NCBI GenBank assembly: GCA_963766935.1
Contig: CAVYBY010000003.1
Coordinates: 372,001-436,000, forward strand
Length of the DNA: 64,000 nucleotides
Direction of reading: 5' to 3'
DNA from: CAVYBY01 sp963766935
GTDB lineage: Bacteria > Actinomycetota > UBA4738 > HRBIN12
Position numbers and translations under genes: made by a program. Below the pieces are notes generated by a model. The model did not search any database, had not been told where the DNA came from, and was given only the letters and a program-made list of their open reading frames with translations. This document shows, piece after piece, positions 1 through 8,871 of this stretch. Position 1 is the first letter of the stretch; each line of letters begins with the position of its first letter.

Positions 1-1446
1 CCTCGCGCCCGTGGAGGAGGCGAGGGCCTGCGCGGCGTCGACTCCCCGCGGATCGTCGGCAAGCCTCGGCCCGGCGATCACGACGCCAAAAGGACCGGCC
101 GCACGAAGCTGCTCGCGGATCGGGGCGAGCGCGTCCGGCGCCCCGGCTCCCGCGCCGCCCAGCAACGCGGTCTCCGAGCCGGGCGCGCACAGGATGTGCT
201 CGGCCACGTCCCACAGACGGGTCCGCCTCGGATGCAGCACGAAGATCTTCGCGCCGCGACTCGCGGCCTTGCGAAGGCGGAGGTGCAGGATCGGCACCTC
301 CTGCTCGGCGTCGAGACCCGCCACGAGGATGACCTTCGCGCGTTCGACGTCGGCGTAGGTCGCGCCGGCCTCGCCGGAGGCGATCGCCGCTTCCGCGATC
401 CCCGCTCCCGCATCCCGGCGGTGGTCGAGGTCGTTCGTGTGAAAGACCGTGCGCGCGACCTTCGACAGCGCGTAGTAGTCCTCGTCCATCAACCGCCCGC
501 CGGTGAGAAAGGCGATCGAGGAACCGGCGGCCCACCCGGCCACGGCCCCGAGGACCTCGGAGAAGGAGGCGGGCTCGAGCCCGTGCTCGCGAATGAGCGG
601 CGTGGTGATCCGCCCGGGGTCGTCGGGGAAGCGGAACGCGTACCGGCCTTTGTCGCAGATCCAGGCGTCGTTCACCTCGACGTTGTCACGCGCCTGGTGC
701 CGCACGACCTCGCCCCGGCGGACGTCGACGCGCAGGTTGCAGCCGGCGGAGCAGTGGGGGCAGACGCTGTCGGCGCTCGACAGGTCGAACGGCCGTGCGG
801 CGAACCGGTACGGCGAGGACGTCAGCGCCCCGACCGGGCAGATCTGGACGGTGTTGCCGCTGAACGGCGACCGGAAGTCCTCGCCGCCCGCGATCGAGAC
901 CTTCTCGCCCGCGCCGCGCTCGAACAGCTCGATGAACCGGTCGCCGGAGATCTCGTCGCAAAAGCGCGTGCATCGCGCGCACAGCACGCACCGCTCACGA
1001 TCGAGGTTCACGAGCGGGGAGAGCGGGACCGGCTTTGGGAAGACGCGCTTGGCCTCGCGATAGCGGCTCTCGCCGGGACCGAACGCAAGCGCCTGGTCCT
1101 GGAGCGGGCACTCGCCGCCGCGGTCGCAGATCGGGCAGTCGAGCGGGTGGTTGAGCAGGAGGAACTCGAGGTTCGCCACCTGCGCGCTGCGGGCCGTCTC
1201 GCTCGTGTTCTGCGTCCGCACGGACATCCCCGGCGCCACCGTCGTCGTGCACGAGGTGAAGAGCTTGCGCTGGCCCTCGATCTCCACGTAGCACTGGCGG
1301 CATGCCCCGGCCGGTTCGAGGAACGGGTGGTCGCAGAAGCGGGGGATCTCGACCTCCAGCTGCTCCGCGGCGCGGATGATGAGCGTTCCCTTCGGGACGG
1401 AGATCTCTTTGCCGTCGATCGTGAGCGTCACGAGCTCGTCGCTCAC
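1..1446 (-). CDS. nuoG: NADH-quinone oxidoreductase subunit G (NuoG), 3' end beyond the window
   Basis: Iron-sulfur subunit of the peripheral arm of respiratory complex I; passes electrons from NuoF toward the quinone site. I translated the minus strand from the GTG at 1446-1444 and see about 482 residues before the window edge. The N-terminal 2Fe-2S ferredoxin-like domain (IPRFCDHPF, then a GACRQC segment), the His-Cys 4Fe-4S segment (CPICDRGGECPLQD) and a CVLCARCTRFC cluster motif are all present, followed by the start of a molybdopterin-oxidoreductase-like domain with another 4Fe-4S motif (CPHCSAGC). The GTG overlaps the nuoF stop as GTGA (1443-1446), which supports the start and translational coupling. 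It is incomplete at the C-terminus only because the window ends. Confidence 0.93.
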   Translation of the reverse strand, partial: MSDELVTLTIDGKEISVPKGTLIIRAAEQLEVEIPRFCDHPFLEPAGACRQCYVEIEGQRKLFTSCTTTVAPGMSVRTQNTSETARSAQVANLEFLLLNHPLDCPICDRGGECPLQDQALAFGPGESRYREAKRVFPKPVPLSPLVNLDRERCVLCARCTRFCDEISGDRFIELFERGAGEKVSIAGGEDFRSPFSGNTVQICPVGALTSSPYRFAARPFDLSSADSVCPHCSAGCNLRVDVRRGEVVRHQARDNVEVNDAWICDKGRYAFRFPDDPGRITTPLIREHGLEPASFSEVLGAVAGWAAGSSIAFLTGGRLMDEDYYALSKVARTVFHTNDLDHRRDAGAGIAEAAIASGEAGATYADVERAKVILVAGLDAEQEVPILHLRLRKAASRGAKIFVLHPRRTRLWDVAEHILCAPGSETALLGGAGAGAPDALAPIREQLRAAGPFGVVIAGPRLADDPRGVDAAQALASSTGAR

Positions 1447-2759
1447 GTGACCAGCCCCCCGGCAAGCGGCTCGAGCTCGGCGCCGGGCCCGATCCCCGTG
1501 GTCGGGCACCGTCCCTCGCGGACGTGGGCCTCGTACTCGTCGTGGAAGTTGGCCAGGGTGGACTCGATGGGCGAGACCGCCCCGTCGGCCAGCGCGCAGA
1601 ACGCGCGGAACAGGATGTTCCGCCCGACCTCGCGCAGGAGCGGAAGGTCCTCCTCCCGTCCGTACCCGGCCTCGACGCGGCCCAGCATCCGGCTCGCCCA
1701 CCAGGTGCCCTCGCGGCACGGCGTGCACTTGCCGCAGGACTCGTGCGCGTAGAACTCGACCAGCCGGCGGGCGGCCTCGACCATGCAGTCGCCCTCGTCC
1801 AGGACCATCACGGCGCCCGTCCCGAGCAGCGACCCCGCCTCGGCGACGGACTCGAAGTCGAGCGGCAGATCGATGTGATCCGCGGTGAGGAACGGGGTGG
1901 AGGAGCCGCCGGGCGTCCAGGCCTTCAGCTTCGCGCCCCCACGGACGCCGCCGGCGCACTCCTCGAGCAGAACGCGCAGCGGGGTGCCCAGCGGCAATTC
2001 GTAGTTGCCCGGGCGCTCGACCTTCCCGCTGATCGTGAACATCTTCGTGCCGGGGGCCTTCTCCGTTCCGATGCCGCGGAACCATGCGGCCCCGTTGTTC
2101 ACGATGTGCGGGACGTTCATGAGCGTCTCGACGTTGTTGATGACGGTCGGCGCCGCGTAGAGCCCCTCGAGCGCGGGGAACGGCGGCCGCAGCCGCGGCT
2201 GACCGCGAAAGCCTTCGAGCGAGGAGAGCAGCGCCGTCTCCTCGCCGCAGATGTACGCGCCGGCCCCGCGGTGGAGCACCATGTCGAGGCGGTAGCCGCT
2301 GCCCATCACGTTGCTGCCCAGGTACCCGGCCTCGTAGGCCTCGGTGATCGCCCGCTGGAGCACGATGCCCTGCCACAGGTACTCGCCGCGGACGTAGATG
2401 TAGGCCAGGTTGCACTCGATCGCGCGCGCCGCGATCGCCGCCCCCTCGATGAGCGCGTGGGGCTCGCGCTCGACCAGCTCGCGGTTGTTGGCGGTGCCGG
2501 GCTCGGACTCGTCGAAATTGACCGTCACGTACGTCGGCCCTTTGTCGCGGGGAACGAACGACCACTTCATCCCGGTCGGGAACCCGGCTCCCCCGCGCCC
2601 CCGCAGCCCCGAGTCCTTCACCAGCTGGATCACGTCCTCGGCGGTCATCGCCACGGCCTTCCGCAGCGCCCGGTACCCGCCGGCGGCCTCGTAGCCCGCG
2701 AGCGGGATGACTCCCGGGTCGTCCCAGTGGGCGGTGAGCACCCGGGGCCGCTCCGTCAC
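1443..2759 (-). CDS. nuoF: NADH-quinone oxidoreductase subunit F (NuoF)
   Basis: NADH-binding flavoprotein of complex I; oxidises NADH through FMN and passes electrons to its 4Fe-4S cluster. About 438 residues, normal for the family. Visible are the glycine-rich nucleotide-binding stretch (LRGRGGAGFPTG), the FMN-binding region (DESEPGT) and the C-terminal cluster motif ESCGKCTPCREG. An upstream in-frame extension exists but the GTG at 2759 gives the expected N-terminus and overlaps the nuoE stop (GTGA, 2756-2759). Sixth gene of nuoABCDEFG; expression probably follows the Rex-like operator upstream of the operon. Confidence 0.96.
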   Translation of the reverse strand: MTERPRVLTAHWDDPGVIPLAGYEAAGGYRALRKAVAMTAEDVIQLVKDSGLRGRGGAGFPTGMKWSFVPRDKGPTYVTVNFDESEPGTANNRELVEREPHALIEGAAIAARAIECNLAYIYVRGEYLWQGIVLQRAITEAYEAGYLGSNVMGSGYRLDMVLHRGAGAYICGEETALLSSLEGFRGQPRLRPPFPALEGLYAAPTVINNVETLMNVPHIVNNGAAWFRGIGTEKAPGTKMFTISGKVERPGNYELPLGTPLRVLLEECAGGVRGGAKLKAWTPGGSSTPFLTADHIDLPLDFESVAEAGSLLGTGAVMVLDEGDCMVEAARRLVEFYAHESCGKCTPCREGTWWASRMLGRVEAGYGREEDLPLLREVGRNILFRAFCALADGAVSPIESTLANFHDEYEAHVREGRCPTTGIGPGAELEPLAGGLVT

Positions 2760-3349
2760 GACCCCACCTCCGCGGACGGTCGGGGCCCCGGCTCCAGGCC
2801 GGCGAGGATGCGGGAGGCTTCGCGGAAGCTCGCCACCGCGGGACCGCGCGCGGGCTCGGGGATCTCGCCGGCTCGCACCTGCTCCACGATCTGCCTCACG
2901 CGATCCGGCGTGACGCGGTCGTGGTTCGCGACGTTTACCTGCACGACCGGGGCGTGCTCGCAGCACCCGAGACATTCCTCCTCCTCGACGGTGAACATGC
3001 CGTCGGGCGAGGCGTCGCGACCCGGGGCGGTGCCGCAGGCGCGGTGCGCGGCTTCGAGCACGTCCTTCGCGCCCAGCAAGGCGCACGCGAGGTTGGTGCA
3101 CACGCTGATCACGTGGGTGCCCGTCTCGTGCAGCCGGATCATCGTGTAGAAGCTGGCGACGGCCTCGACCTCGGCGGTCCGGATGCCGAGCAGGTCGGCG
3201 ACCTCGCGAAGGCCGTCTGCCGACACGCGCCCCTCGACGGACTGCGCCAGGTAGAGCAGCGGCATCACCGCGGAGCGCTGCCGGCCGGCCGGGTACCTCG
3301 TCATGATCGCGCGCGCCTCGTCGAGCACGGCGGCCTCGAACACGGCCAT
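2756..3349 (-). CDS. nuoE: NADH-quinone oxidoreductase subunit E (NuoE)
   Basis: Thioredoxin-fold 2Fe-2S subunit that pairs with NuoF in the NADH dehydrogenase module. 197 residues. The four cluster cysteines appear as CTNLAC in the middle and CLGCC further on, the usual C-x4-C plus C-x3-C arrangement. The N-terminal helical region (residues about 1-75) precedes the thioredoxin-like fold. A tail of about 35 residues after the conserved domain is somewhat longer than the minimal family length and is Pro/Ala/Glu-rich. The ATG start shares its A with the nuoD TGA stop, so translation is coupled. Confidence 0.95.
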   Translation of the reverse strand: MAVFEAAVLDEARAIMTRYPAGRQRSAVMPLLYLAQSVEGRVSADGLREVADLLGIRTAEVEAVASFYTMIRLHETGTHVISVCTNLACALLGAKDVLEAAHRACGTAPGRDASPDGMFTVEEEECLGCCEHAPVVQVNVANHDRVTPDRVRQIVEQVRAGEIPEPARGPAVASFREASRILAGLEPGPRPSAEVGS

Positions 3350-4620
3350 CAGCGGTCCACCCCGCCCATGACCGGATCGACCGAGGCGATCGCGGCGATG
3401 ACGTCGGCGATCAGCGAGCCCTCCACCATCGCCGGCACGGCCTGGAGGTTGACGAACGAGGGATCCCGGATCCTCATGCGATACGGGCGGTGCCCCCCGT
3501 CGGAAACGACATAGAACCCGAGCTCGCCGCGCGGTCCCTCGACGGCCGTGTAGACCTCGCCGGCCGGCACCTGGATCCCCTGCGTCACCATCTTGAAGTG
3601 ATGGATCAGGGCCTCCATCGACTCCTCCATGATGTGCCGGACGTAGGCGGGGTCGTTGCCGATGCCGTCGGGCCCCACGCTGAGCTTCGCCGGCCAGGCC
3701 ACCTTGGGATCCTCGATCATCACCGGTCCCTCGAGATCCTCGAGCCGGTCGAGAGCCTGATCCGCGATCTTCAGCGACTCGCGCATCTCCGCCATGCGGA
3801 CCAGATAGCGGGCGAACGCGTCGGCGCCGTGCTCCACCGGCACCTCGAAGTCATAGGTCTCGTACCCGCTGTACGGCGCGTCCTTGCGCAGATCCGCCGC
3901 CACCCCGGCCGCGCGCAGCATCGGACCGGTGACCCCGAACGCGAGCGCCTGCTCCGCGGAGAGCGAGCCCACGCCCATGTTGCGCTGGCGCCAGATGGGG
4001 TTCTCGTTCAGGATCGACTCGTACTCGTCGAACCGCGACGGCAGCTGGTCGATGACCTTGCGCATCTGCGCCATCCCGCCCTCGGGCAGGTCCATGATCA
4101 GGCCGCCGATCCGGATGTAGGCGTGGTTCATCCGCAGACCGGTCACGGCCTCGAACACGTCCAGCAGCAGCTCGCGCTCGCGGAATCCGTAGAGCATCAG
4201 GCTGATCGCGCCCAGCTCCAGGGCGCTCGTGGCCAGCCACACGAGGTGCGACGTGATCCGGTTGAGCTCGCAGAACAGGACCCGGATCACCTGCGCCCGC
4301 TCGGGCGCCTCGATGCCGAGCAGCCGCTCCACCGCGAGGCAGTACCCCAGCTCGTTGAAGAACGGCGAGAGGTAGTCGGCGCGGGTCACGTACGTGACGC
4401 CCTGCATCCACGTCCGGTACTCGACGTTCTTCTCGATCCCGGTGTGGAGGTAGCCGACGATCGGCTTGCACGACAGCACGGTCTCGCCGTCCAGCTCGAG
4501 AAGGAGCCGCAGGACCCCGTGCGTCGAGGGGTGCTGGGGGCCCATGTTCACGATCATCGTTTCCTGGCGGATCTCGCCGGTGAGGGCGTCGCGCAGAACG
4601 GTCGGCTCCGGCCGATCCAT
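3349..4620 (-). CDS. nuoD: NADH-quinone oxidoreductase subunit D (NuoD)
   Basis: 49-kDa-type subunit lining the quinone-binding cavity of complex I at the interface with NuoB. 423 residues, full length. The family hallmark near the N-terminus is clear (MGPQHPSTHGVLRLLLELDG without break), followed by GYLHTGIEK and the C-terminal PYRMRIRDPSF. These are the segments that form the quinone pocket and derive from NiFe-hydrogenase large subunits, with the metal-binding cysteines absent as expected. ATG start at 4620, immediately next to the nuoC stop. Confidence 0.96.
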   Translation of the reverse strand: MDRPEPTVLRDALTGEIRQETMIVNMGPQHPSTHGVLRLLLELDGETVLSCKPIVGYLHTGIEKNVEYRTWMQGVTYVTRADYLSPFFNELGYCLAVERLLGIEAPERAQVIRVLFCELNRITSHLVWLATSALELGAISLMLYGFRERELLLDVFEAVTGLRMNHAYIRIGGLIMDLPEGGMAQMRKVIDQLPSRFDEYESILNENPIWRQRNMGVGSLSAEQALAFGVTGPMLRAAGVAADLRKDAPYSGYETYDFEVPVEHGADAFARYLVRMAEMRESLKIADQALDRLEDLEGPVMIEDPKVAWPAKLSVGPDGIGNDPAYVRHIMEESMEALIHHFKMVTQGIQVPAGEVYTAVEGPRGELGFYVVSDGGHRPYRMRIRDPSFVNLQAVPAMVEGSLIADVIAAIASVDPVMGGVDR

Positions 4621-5116
4621 CAGGCCATCGTCCGGGTGTCGATCGGCGGCATCGACGCGCCCTTGAAGCGCGTCGGAACACCACCGAGCTCCTCGTCCTT
4701 TCGCAGGGGGAAGCCCTCCCAGTCGTCCGGCAGGAGGATCCTCGTCAGACCGGGATGCCCGTCGAACCCGATCCCGAAGAAGTCGTACGTCTCGCGCTCG
4801 TGCCAGTCGGCCGTCGGGAAGAGCCCCACGACGCTCGGGACGCGGGCGTCGTCCGCGGCCAGACCGACCTTGATCCGGGCCCGGTGCGAATACGCCACGG
4901 ATCGCAGCTCGTAGCAGACCCAGAACCGGGGGTCGGAGTCGGGCGTGTCCACCGCGGTGACCGACGACAGAAACGAGAGATCGAGCTCGGGGTCCTCGCG
5001 CAGCCGCTGCAGCGTGGCGAGCAGGTCGTCGCGGCCGACGATCGACGTCACCTCTCCCCTCGCGACGATGGTGTCGGGGAGATCGGCCCGCAGGCGCTCG
5101 GCGATCTCGTCCGGGC

Positions 5117-5120
<4 letters not shown>
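4620..5120 (-). CDS. nuoC: NADH-quinone oxidoreductase subunit C (NuoC)
   Basis: 30-kDa-type subunit that scaffolds NuoD and NuoB. 166 residues, as a separate protein (not fused to nuoD as in enterobacteria). The conserved block ERETYDFFGIGFDGHP and the C-terminal LPDDWEGFPLRKD are present. A longer open frame reaches upstream to 5507, but that part is only the antisense-frame shadow of nuoB; the GTG at 5120 overlaps the nuoB stop as GTGA and gives the expected family start. Confidence 0.94.
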
Positions 5121-5624
<504 letters not shown>

Positions 5625-5635
<11 letters not shown>

Positions 5636-6062
5636 GGGCCACCTCGGGGACGGGCGGCTCGGCCACCGCGGCCTCCACCGGCACGGCCGGCTCCTCGACG
5701 CCGCCGGCCCAGTCGAGCCCGCCCTTGCGCCACACGTAGATGTAGGCCACGAAGACCAGGGCGATGAAGACGGCCATCTCCACGAGCCCGAAGAGTCCGA
5801 GCTGCCGGAAGGTGACCGCCCAGGGGAACAGAAAGATCGTCTCGATGTCGAAGATGATGAAGAGCATCGCGACGACGTAGAACCCGACGCTGAACCGCTC
5901 GCCGCGCGGCAGCCGCACGGGGTCGTTCCCGCATTCGTAGGCCGACAGCTTCACGGGGTTCGGCCGGTCGGGACGCAGCCACGACGACACCACGAGCGAC
6001 ACCACGGCGAACGCCACGGCCAGCACCCCGAGAATGACGATCGGGAGATAGTCGATCAGCAC
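5625..6062 (-). CDS. nuoA: NADH-quinone oxidoreductase subunit A (NuoA)
   Basis: Small membrane subunit of complex I with three predicted transmembrane helices. 145 residues. The loop motif YECGNDP with the conserved cysteine, and FDIETIFLFPWA on the second helix, identify the family. The last 30 residues form a Val/Pro/Ala/Glu-rich cytoplasmic tail longer than in most NuoA proteins. GTG start at 6062; GAGGA a few bases upstream on the minus strand fits a ribosome binding site. It follows the reductase stop by only 7 bp, placing both in one operon. Confidence 0.93.
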
Positions 6063-6069
6063 CGGGTCC

Positions 6070-7332
6070 TCATCCTACGTTCCTCTTTCGTCCGCTCATC
6101 CGCTCGAGGATGTGGAACAGGCGATCCTGGGCGTCCCCGTCCTTGCCGTCGCTCAGGTTGGTCAGGATTCGCATCGCGAAGGTCATCAGCCGCTTGTTCG
6201 GCAGCACGTGCTTGGTCACGGGTCCCATGATCCTTGGGTTGCCGATCAGGTTGGCGAACCCGTTGCCCATCGAGAAGTAGCGCCCGTATCGCTGCTGCAG
6301 CACCGTCGGGTAGAGCATCGCGACACCCGGCCGGTCCCGAACGAGCGCCTCGTGGATGAGCTCGGCGGCGATCTCCGCGGTCTCGATGGCGTAGGCGATG
6401 CCCTCGCCGTTGAACGGGTTGACCGCGCCCCCGGCGTCGCCGACGAGCAGCATGCCCGGGACGGCCAGCGGCAGCCGGTTGAGACCCATCGGCAGCGGGC
6501 CCGAGCGGACGATGCCGTCCGCTGAGTCTTCGTCGACCCCCATCGAGTCCGGCAGCATCCGGACGAAGGCGTCGAACAGACGTCTGGCCGACACGTCCTT
6601 GAAGTTCTTGAACGTGCTGAGCAACCCGGCGCCGACGTTGATGCGGCCGCCGTTGACCGGGAAGAGCCAGCCGTACCCGGGCAGCAGCATGTCGCCGTCC
6701 CAGAGATCGAGCCAGGATTCGAGCCAGCCGCCGGGGTTGTAGTCGGTCTTGTAGTAGCGCCGGGCCGCGATGCCGAGCGGCCGGGTGTCGTCGCGCTTGA
6801 CGCCGGCCGTGGACGCAAAGCGCGACGCGGCCCCGTCGGCGGAGATCACGAACTTCGCGCGGATGGCGCTGGTCGGCCCGGCGGCGTCGCCGGTCGCGCG
6901 GACCATCCCGCCCCGCACCCAGCCGTCCTCCAGGATCGGGCCGAGCACTTCCGTGCCCTCGATGACCGTCGCGCCCCCCTTGGCGGCGCGTTCGGCGAGC
7001 ATCGCGTCGAAGTCCCACCGCGGCATCACGAGCCCGAAGTCCGGCCACGAGCGGAGCTCGGGCCACGGGAGCTCGATCATCGTCTCGCGTGAGTAGACGC
7101 GCAGGCCCATCACCCGCTCGAACCTGGGGTCGTGCAGGTCGACGCCCATTCGCTCCAGCGCCGCGACGCTGCGAGGGGTGAGCCCGTCGCCGCAGACCTT
7201 CTCGCGGGGGAACGTGGCGCGATCGAGGACCGTCACGTCGACGCCGTGACGGGCCAGGTGGTAGGCGGCGGCCGCGCCGCCGGGACCGCACCCGACCACG
7301 AGCACGTCCGTCTCGGTGATCCGCCGGCTCAC
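6070..7332 (-). CDS. FAD-dependent geranylgeranyl reductase family protein, possible menaquinone side-chain reductase
   Basis: 420-residue flavoprotein of the geranylgeranyl-reductase/digeranylgeranylglycerophospholipid reductase family. An N-terminal Rossmann motif (VVGCGPGGAAAAYHLA), the PREKVCGDGL segment and the FAD-binding GDAGGAVNPFNGEGI block are clear. Known relatives saturate isoprenoid double bonds; the mycobacterial MenJ reduces one double bond of menaquinone. Being the first gene of the nuo operon, downstream of a polyprenyl synthase gene, favours a menaquinone role, but substrate is inferred. The longer frame to 7464 is rejected: GTG at 7332 is preceded by GGAGGG at good spacing. 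A Rex-like operator sits 35 bp upstream. Confidence 0.85.
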   Translation of the reverse strand: MSRRITETDVLVVGCGPGGAAAAYHLARHGVDVTVLDRATFPREKVCGDGLTPRSVAALERMGVDLHDPRFERVMGLRVYSRETMIELPWPELRSWPDFGLVMPRWDFDAMLAERAAKGGATVIEGTEVLGPILEDGWVRGGMVRATGDAAGPTSAIRAKFVISADGAASRFASTAGVKRDDTRPLGIAARRYYKTDYNPGGWLESWLDLWDGDMLLPGYGWLFPVNGGRINVGAGLLSTFKNFKDVSARRLFDAFVRMLPDSMGVDEDSADGIVRSGPLPMGLNRLPLAVPGMLLVGDAGGAVNPFNGEGIAYAIETAEIAAELIHEALVRDRPGVAMLYPTVLQQRYGRYFSMGNGFANLIGNPRIMGPVTKHVLPNKRLMTFAMRILTNLSDGKDGDAQDRLFHILERMSGRKRNVG

Positions 7333-7366
7333 TCGCCCTCCGCCTGGCTTCGTAGGGGTCAAGCTC

Positions 7367-7390
7367 CGCTTGTGAAATGCTTCACAAGCG
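7367..7390 (-). promoter_or_regulatory. candidate Rex operator in front of the reductase-nuo operon
   Basis: A 24-bp inverted repeat: arms CGCTTGTGAA and TTCACAAGCG around a 4-bp centre. Its 18-bp core, TTGTGAAATGCTTCACAA (7370-7387), fits the published Rex consensus TTGTGAA-N4-TTCACAA at every fixed position. It lies 35 bp upstream of the GTG at 7332, where a repressor could block transcription of the reductase-nuoA-G operon. A rex gene is present in this window (25510-26235). Binding and promoter position are inferred. Confidence 0.85.
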
Positions 7391-7413
7391 AGCCTACCAG
7401 TCCGTGTGGTCTC

Positions 7414-7427
7414 AACATCGCGATGTT
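7414..7427. promoter_or_regulatory. perfect 14-bp palindrome, possible second operator
   Basis: AACATCGCGATGTT is a perfect palindrome 24 bp upstream of the Rex-like operator, in the 142-bp gap between the PPOX-family gene and the reductase-nuo operon. Centre-to-centre distance to the Rex site is 42 bp, close to four helical turns. I do not recognise the regulator. Confidence 0.4.
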
Positions 7428-7474
7428 CGCAGGGCAGGCTACGACTGCCCCGGCAACCCCGCAACGCAGGTGGG

Positions 7475-7909
7475 TCACGGGCTCACGCGGTGGTCCCACA
7501 CCTCGACGCGCGAGGGCACGACCCGGAGGAACCCGAGCTCGGGCACGGCCGCGGCAAACCGCTCGAACCCGTCGGACAGGAACATCGAGCGGTACTTCTC
7601 GTGCCAGGCCGACATCGGCTCGCGCAGGTCCGGATGCTCCGCCGGAAGAAGCTCCGCGACCCCTTCCACCCGCACGCCGGCGAGCTCGACCCAATCCCGC
7701 CCGCGGTCGATGAGAAGGCTCACTCGCTGATCCCGCGTCGCGTGGTCCCACGTGGCGCCGCCAACGCGCGTGGCGACCCAGACGGCATCGGTCATCCAGA
7801 CGAACCAGCGCGGGGCCACGTGCGGCCCTCCGTCCGGGCGGACGGTGGCCACACGGCACATCGGAACATCCTTGAACGTCCGCCGGATCTCGTCCAGGTC
7901 CTCGGTCAC
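7475..7909 (-). CDS. pyridoxamine 5'-phosphate oxidase-fold (PPOX) family protein
   Basis: 144-residue split-barrel flavin-binding protein. The N-terminal pattern, with MCRVATVRPDGGPHVAP followed by WFVWMTDAVWVAT, is typical of the actinobacterial PPOX-class proteins that bind FMN or F420. The substrate cannot be told from sequence. The GTG at 7909 overlaps the polyprenyl synthase stop as GTGA (7906-7909), so the two are co-translated. The much longer frame reaching 8857 is only the shadow of the synthase gene. Its stop is 142 bp from the next start, so the nuo operon very likely has its own promoter. Confidence 0.75.
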   Translation of the reverse strand: MTEDLDEIRRTFKDVPMCRVATVRPDGGPHVAPRWFVWMTDAVWVATRVGGATWDHATRDQRVSLLIDRGRDWVELAGVRVEGVAELLPAEHPDLREPMSAWHEKYRSMFLSDGFERFAAAVPELGFLRVVPSRVEVWDHRVSP

Positions 7910-8784
7910 GGCATCCTCACGGACTCGGCCATCGCCGCGAGCGCGGAGCAGGCTTCCTGCCCCAGAACGGACGGATCGAGCGCCGCCCGGGCACGGTCCA
8001 CGAGCGCGCTCACGTCGGCCGGAGAGAATCCGGGCGGGCCATCGCGGTCCTCGAGATCGTCGCGCAGCTGGAACGCCTCGCCGAGCGGCCCTCCGAACTC
8101 GCGCAGCCCCCGGACGGCGGCATCGGGCGCGTCGGCCAGCGCCGCGCCGACGAGCAGCGGGCCGTCGACCGTGTACCGGCCGCCTCGAAGCGCGGCGACC
8201 ATCCGGGCCCGAGCCGGATCGTGCCCGGCGCCCGAGAGCTGCAGCCACTGGCCGGCGCCCATCTCCTCGCGCATCTGCGTGTAGACACGCAGCGCCGCCG
8301 CGAGCCGCTCCGGGGGGAACCCGGCCTCCAGCAGCAGCCGGTCCGCGAACACGGCCGCAAGATCGCCGACAAGGACCGCTCCCGCGATCCCGGCGGCACG
8401 CGGCTCGCCGGGGAAGCCGCGGTCCTCGGCGAGCCGAGCAAGCCGGACGTGGGTCGAGAGCACGCTCCGGCGAAGCGTCGACTCGTCCATCACGTCGTCG
8501 TGGACGATCGCCATGGTGTGCAGCAGCTCGAGCGCGGCCGCCGCCTGCACGATCGAGCCGTCGTCGGCTCCCCCACCGGCGCGGTACCCCCAGTAGCAGC
8601 AGAGCGGTCGCAGCCGCTTCCCGCCGGCGAGGACGAGCCGCTCGATCTCCTCGACCGGCGCTGCGGCGTCGGGATCGACCGCCTCGAACGCGTCGCGGCG
8701 ATCCGCGAGAAATCGCCGCAGCGCCTCGTCGATCCCGGCGAGCGGAGCCGCGCCCGCGGTCGAGGGTGCAGGTTCCGGCGGCAT
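7906..8784 (-). CDS. polyprenyl diphosphate synthase (IspA/GGPPS family)
   Basis: 292-residue trans-isoprenyl diphosphate synthase. The GGKRLRP substrate-binding motif, the first aspartate-rich motif DDVMD and a second DDLED (usually DDxxD) are present, so the metal sites look intact. Product chain length cannot be assigned with confidence. It is followed directly by the PPOX-family gene and then the geranylgeranyl reductase/nuo operon. A neighbourhood of prenyl synthase and reductase resembles the Rv0561c-Rv0562 pair in mycobacteria and fits synthesis and partial saturation of menaquinone tails. ATG start at 8784, divergent from ctaAB. Confidence 0.88.
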   Translation of the reverse strand: MPPEPAPSTAGAAPLAGIDEALRRFLADRRDAFEAVDPDAAAPVEEIERLVLAGGKRLRPLCCYWGYRAGGGADDGSIVQAAAALELLHTMAIVHDDVMDESTLRRSVLSTHVRLARLAEDRGFPGEPRAAGIAGAVLVGDLAAVFADRLLLEAGFPPERLAAALRVYTQMREEMGAGQWLQLSGAGHDPARARMVAALRGGRYTVDGPLLVGAALADAPDAAVRGLREFGGPLGEAFQLRDDLEDRDGPPGFSPADVSALVDRARAALDPSVLGQEACSALAAMAESVRMP

Positions 8785-8800
8785 GCGGGCAGTATCCCAG

Positions 8801-8824
8801 GGGCCTTCGTCGGGGCCTTCGTCG
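8801..8824. repeat. two tandem copies of a 12-bp unit
   Basis: GGGCCTTCGTCG is repeated twice head to tail in the 87-bp gap between the divergent polyprenyl synthase and ctaAB genes. No function is evident; a TATCAT hexamer at 8852-8857 could be the -10 box of ctaAB, which would leave a very short leader. Confidence 0.6.
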
Positions 8825-8871
8825 GGGGTTATGCGTTCGGGCGGTCCCGATTATCATGGGCGCTCATCGCC

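Noticed and set aside
196..1752. Long plus-strand open frames opposite nuoG, nuoF and other genes
   Set aside because: Composition is Arg/Pro/Gly/Val-rich mirror translation of real genes in GC-rich DNA; no family motifs.
8801..8824. Tandem 12-bp repeat as a regulatory array
   Set aside because: Only two copies, GC-rich and not palindromic; kept as a repeat without function.
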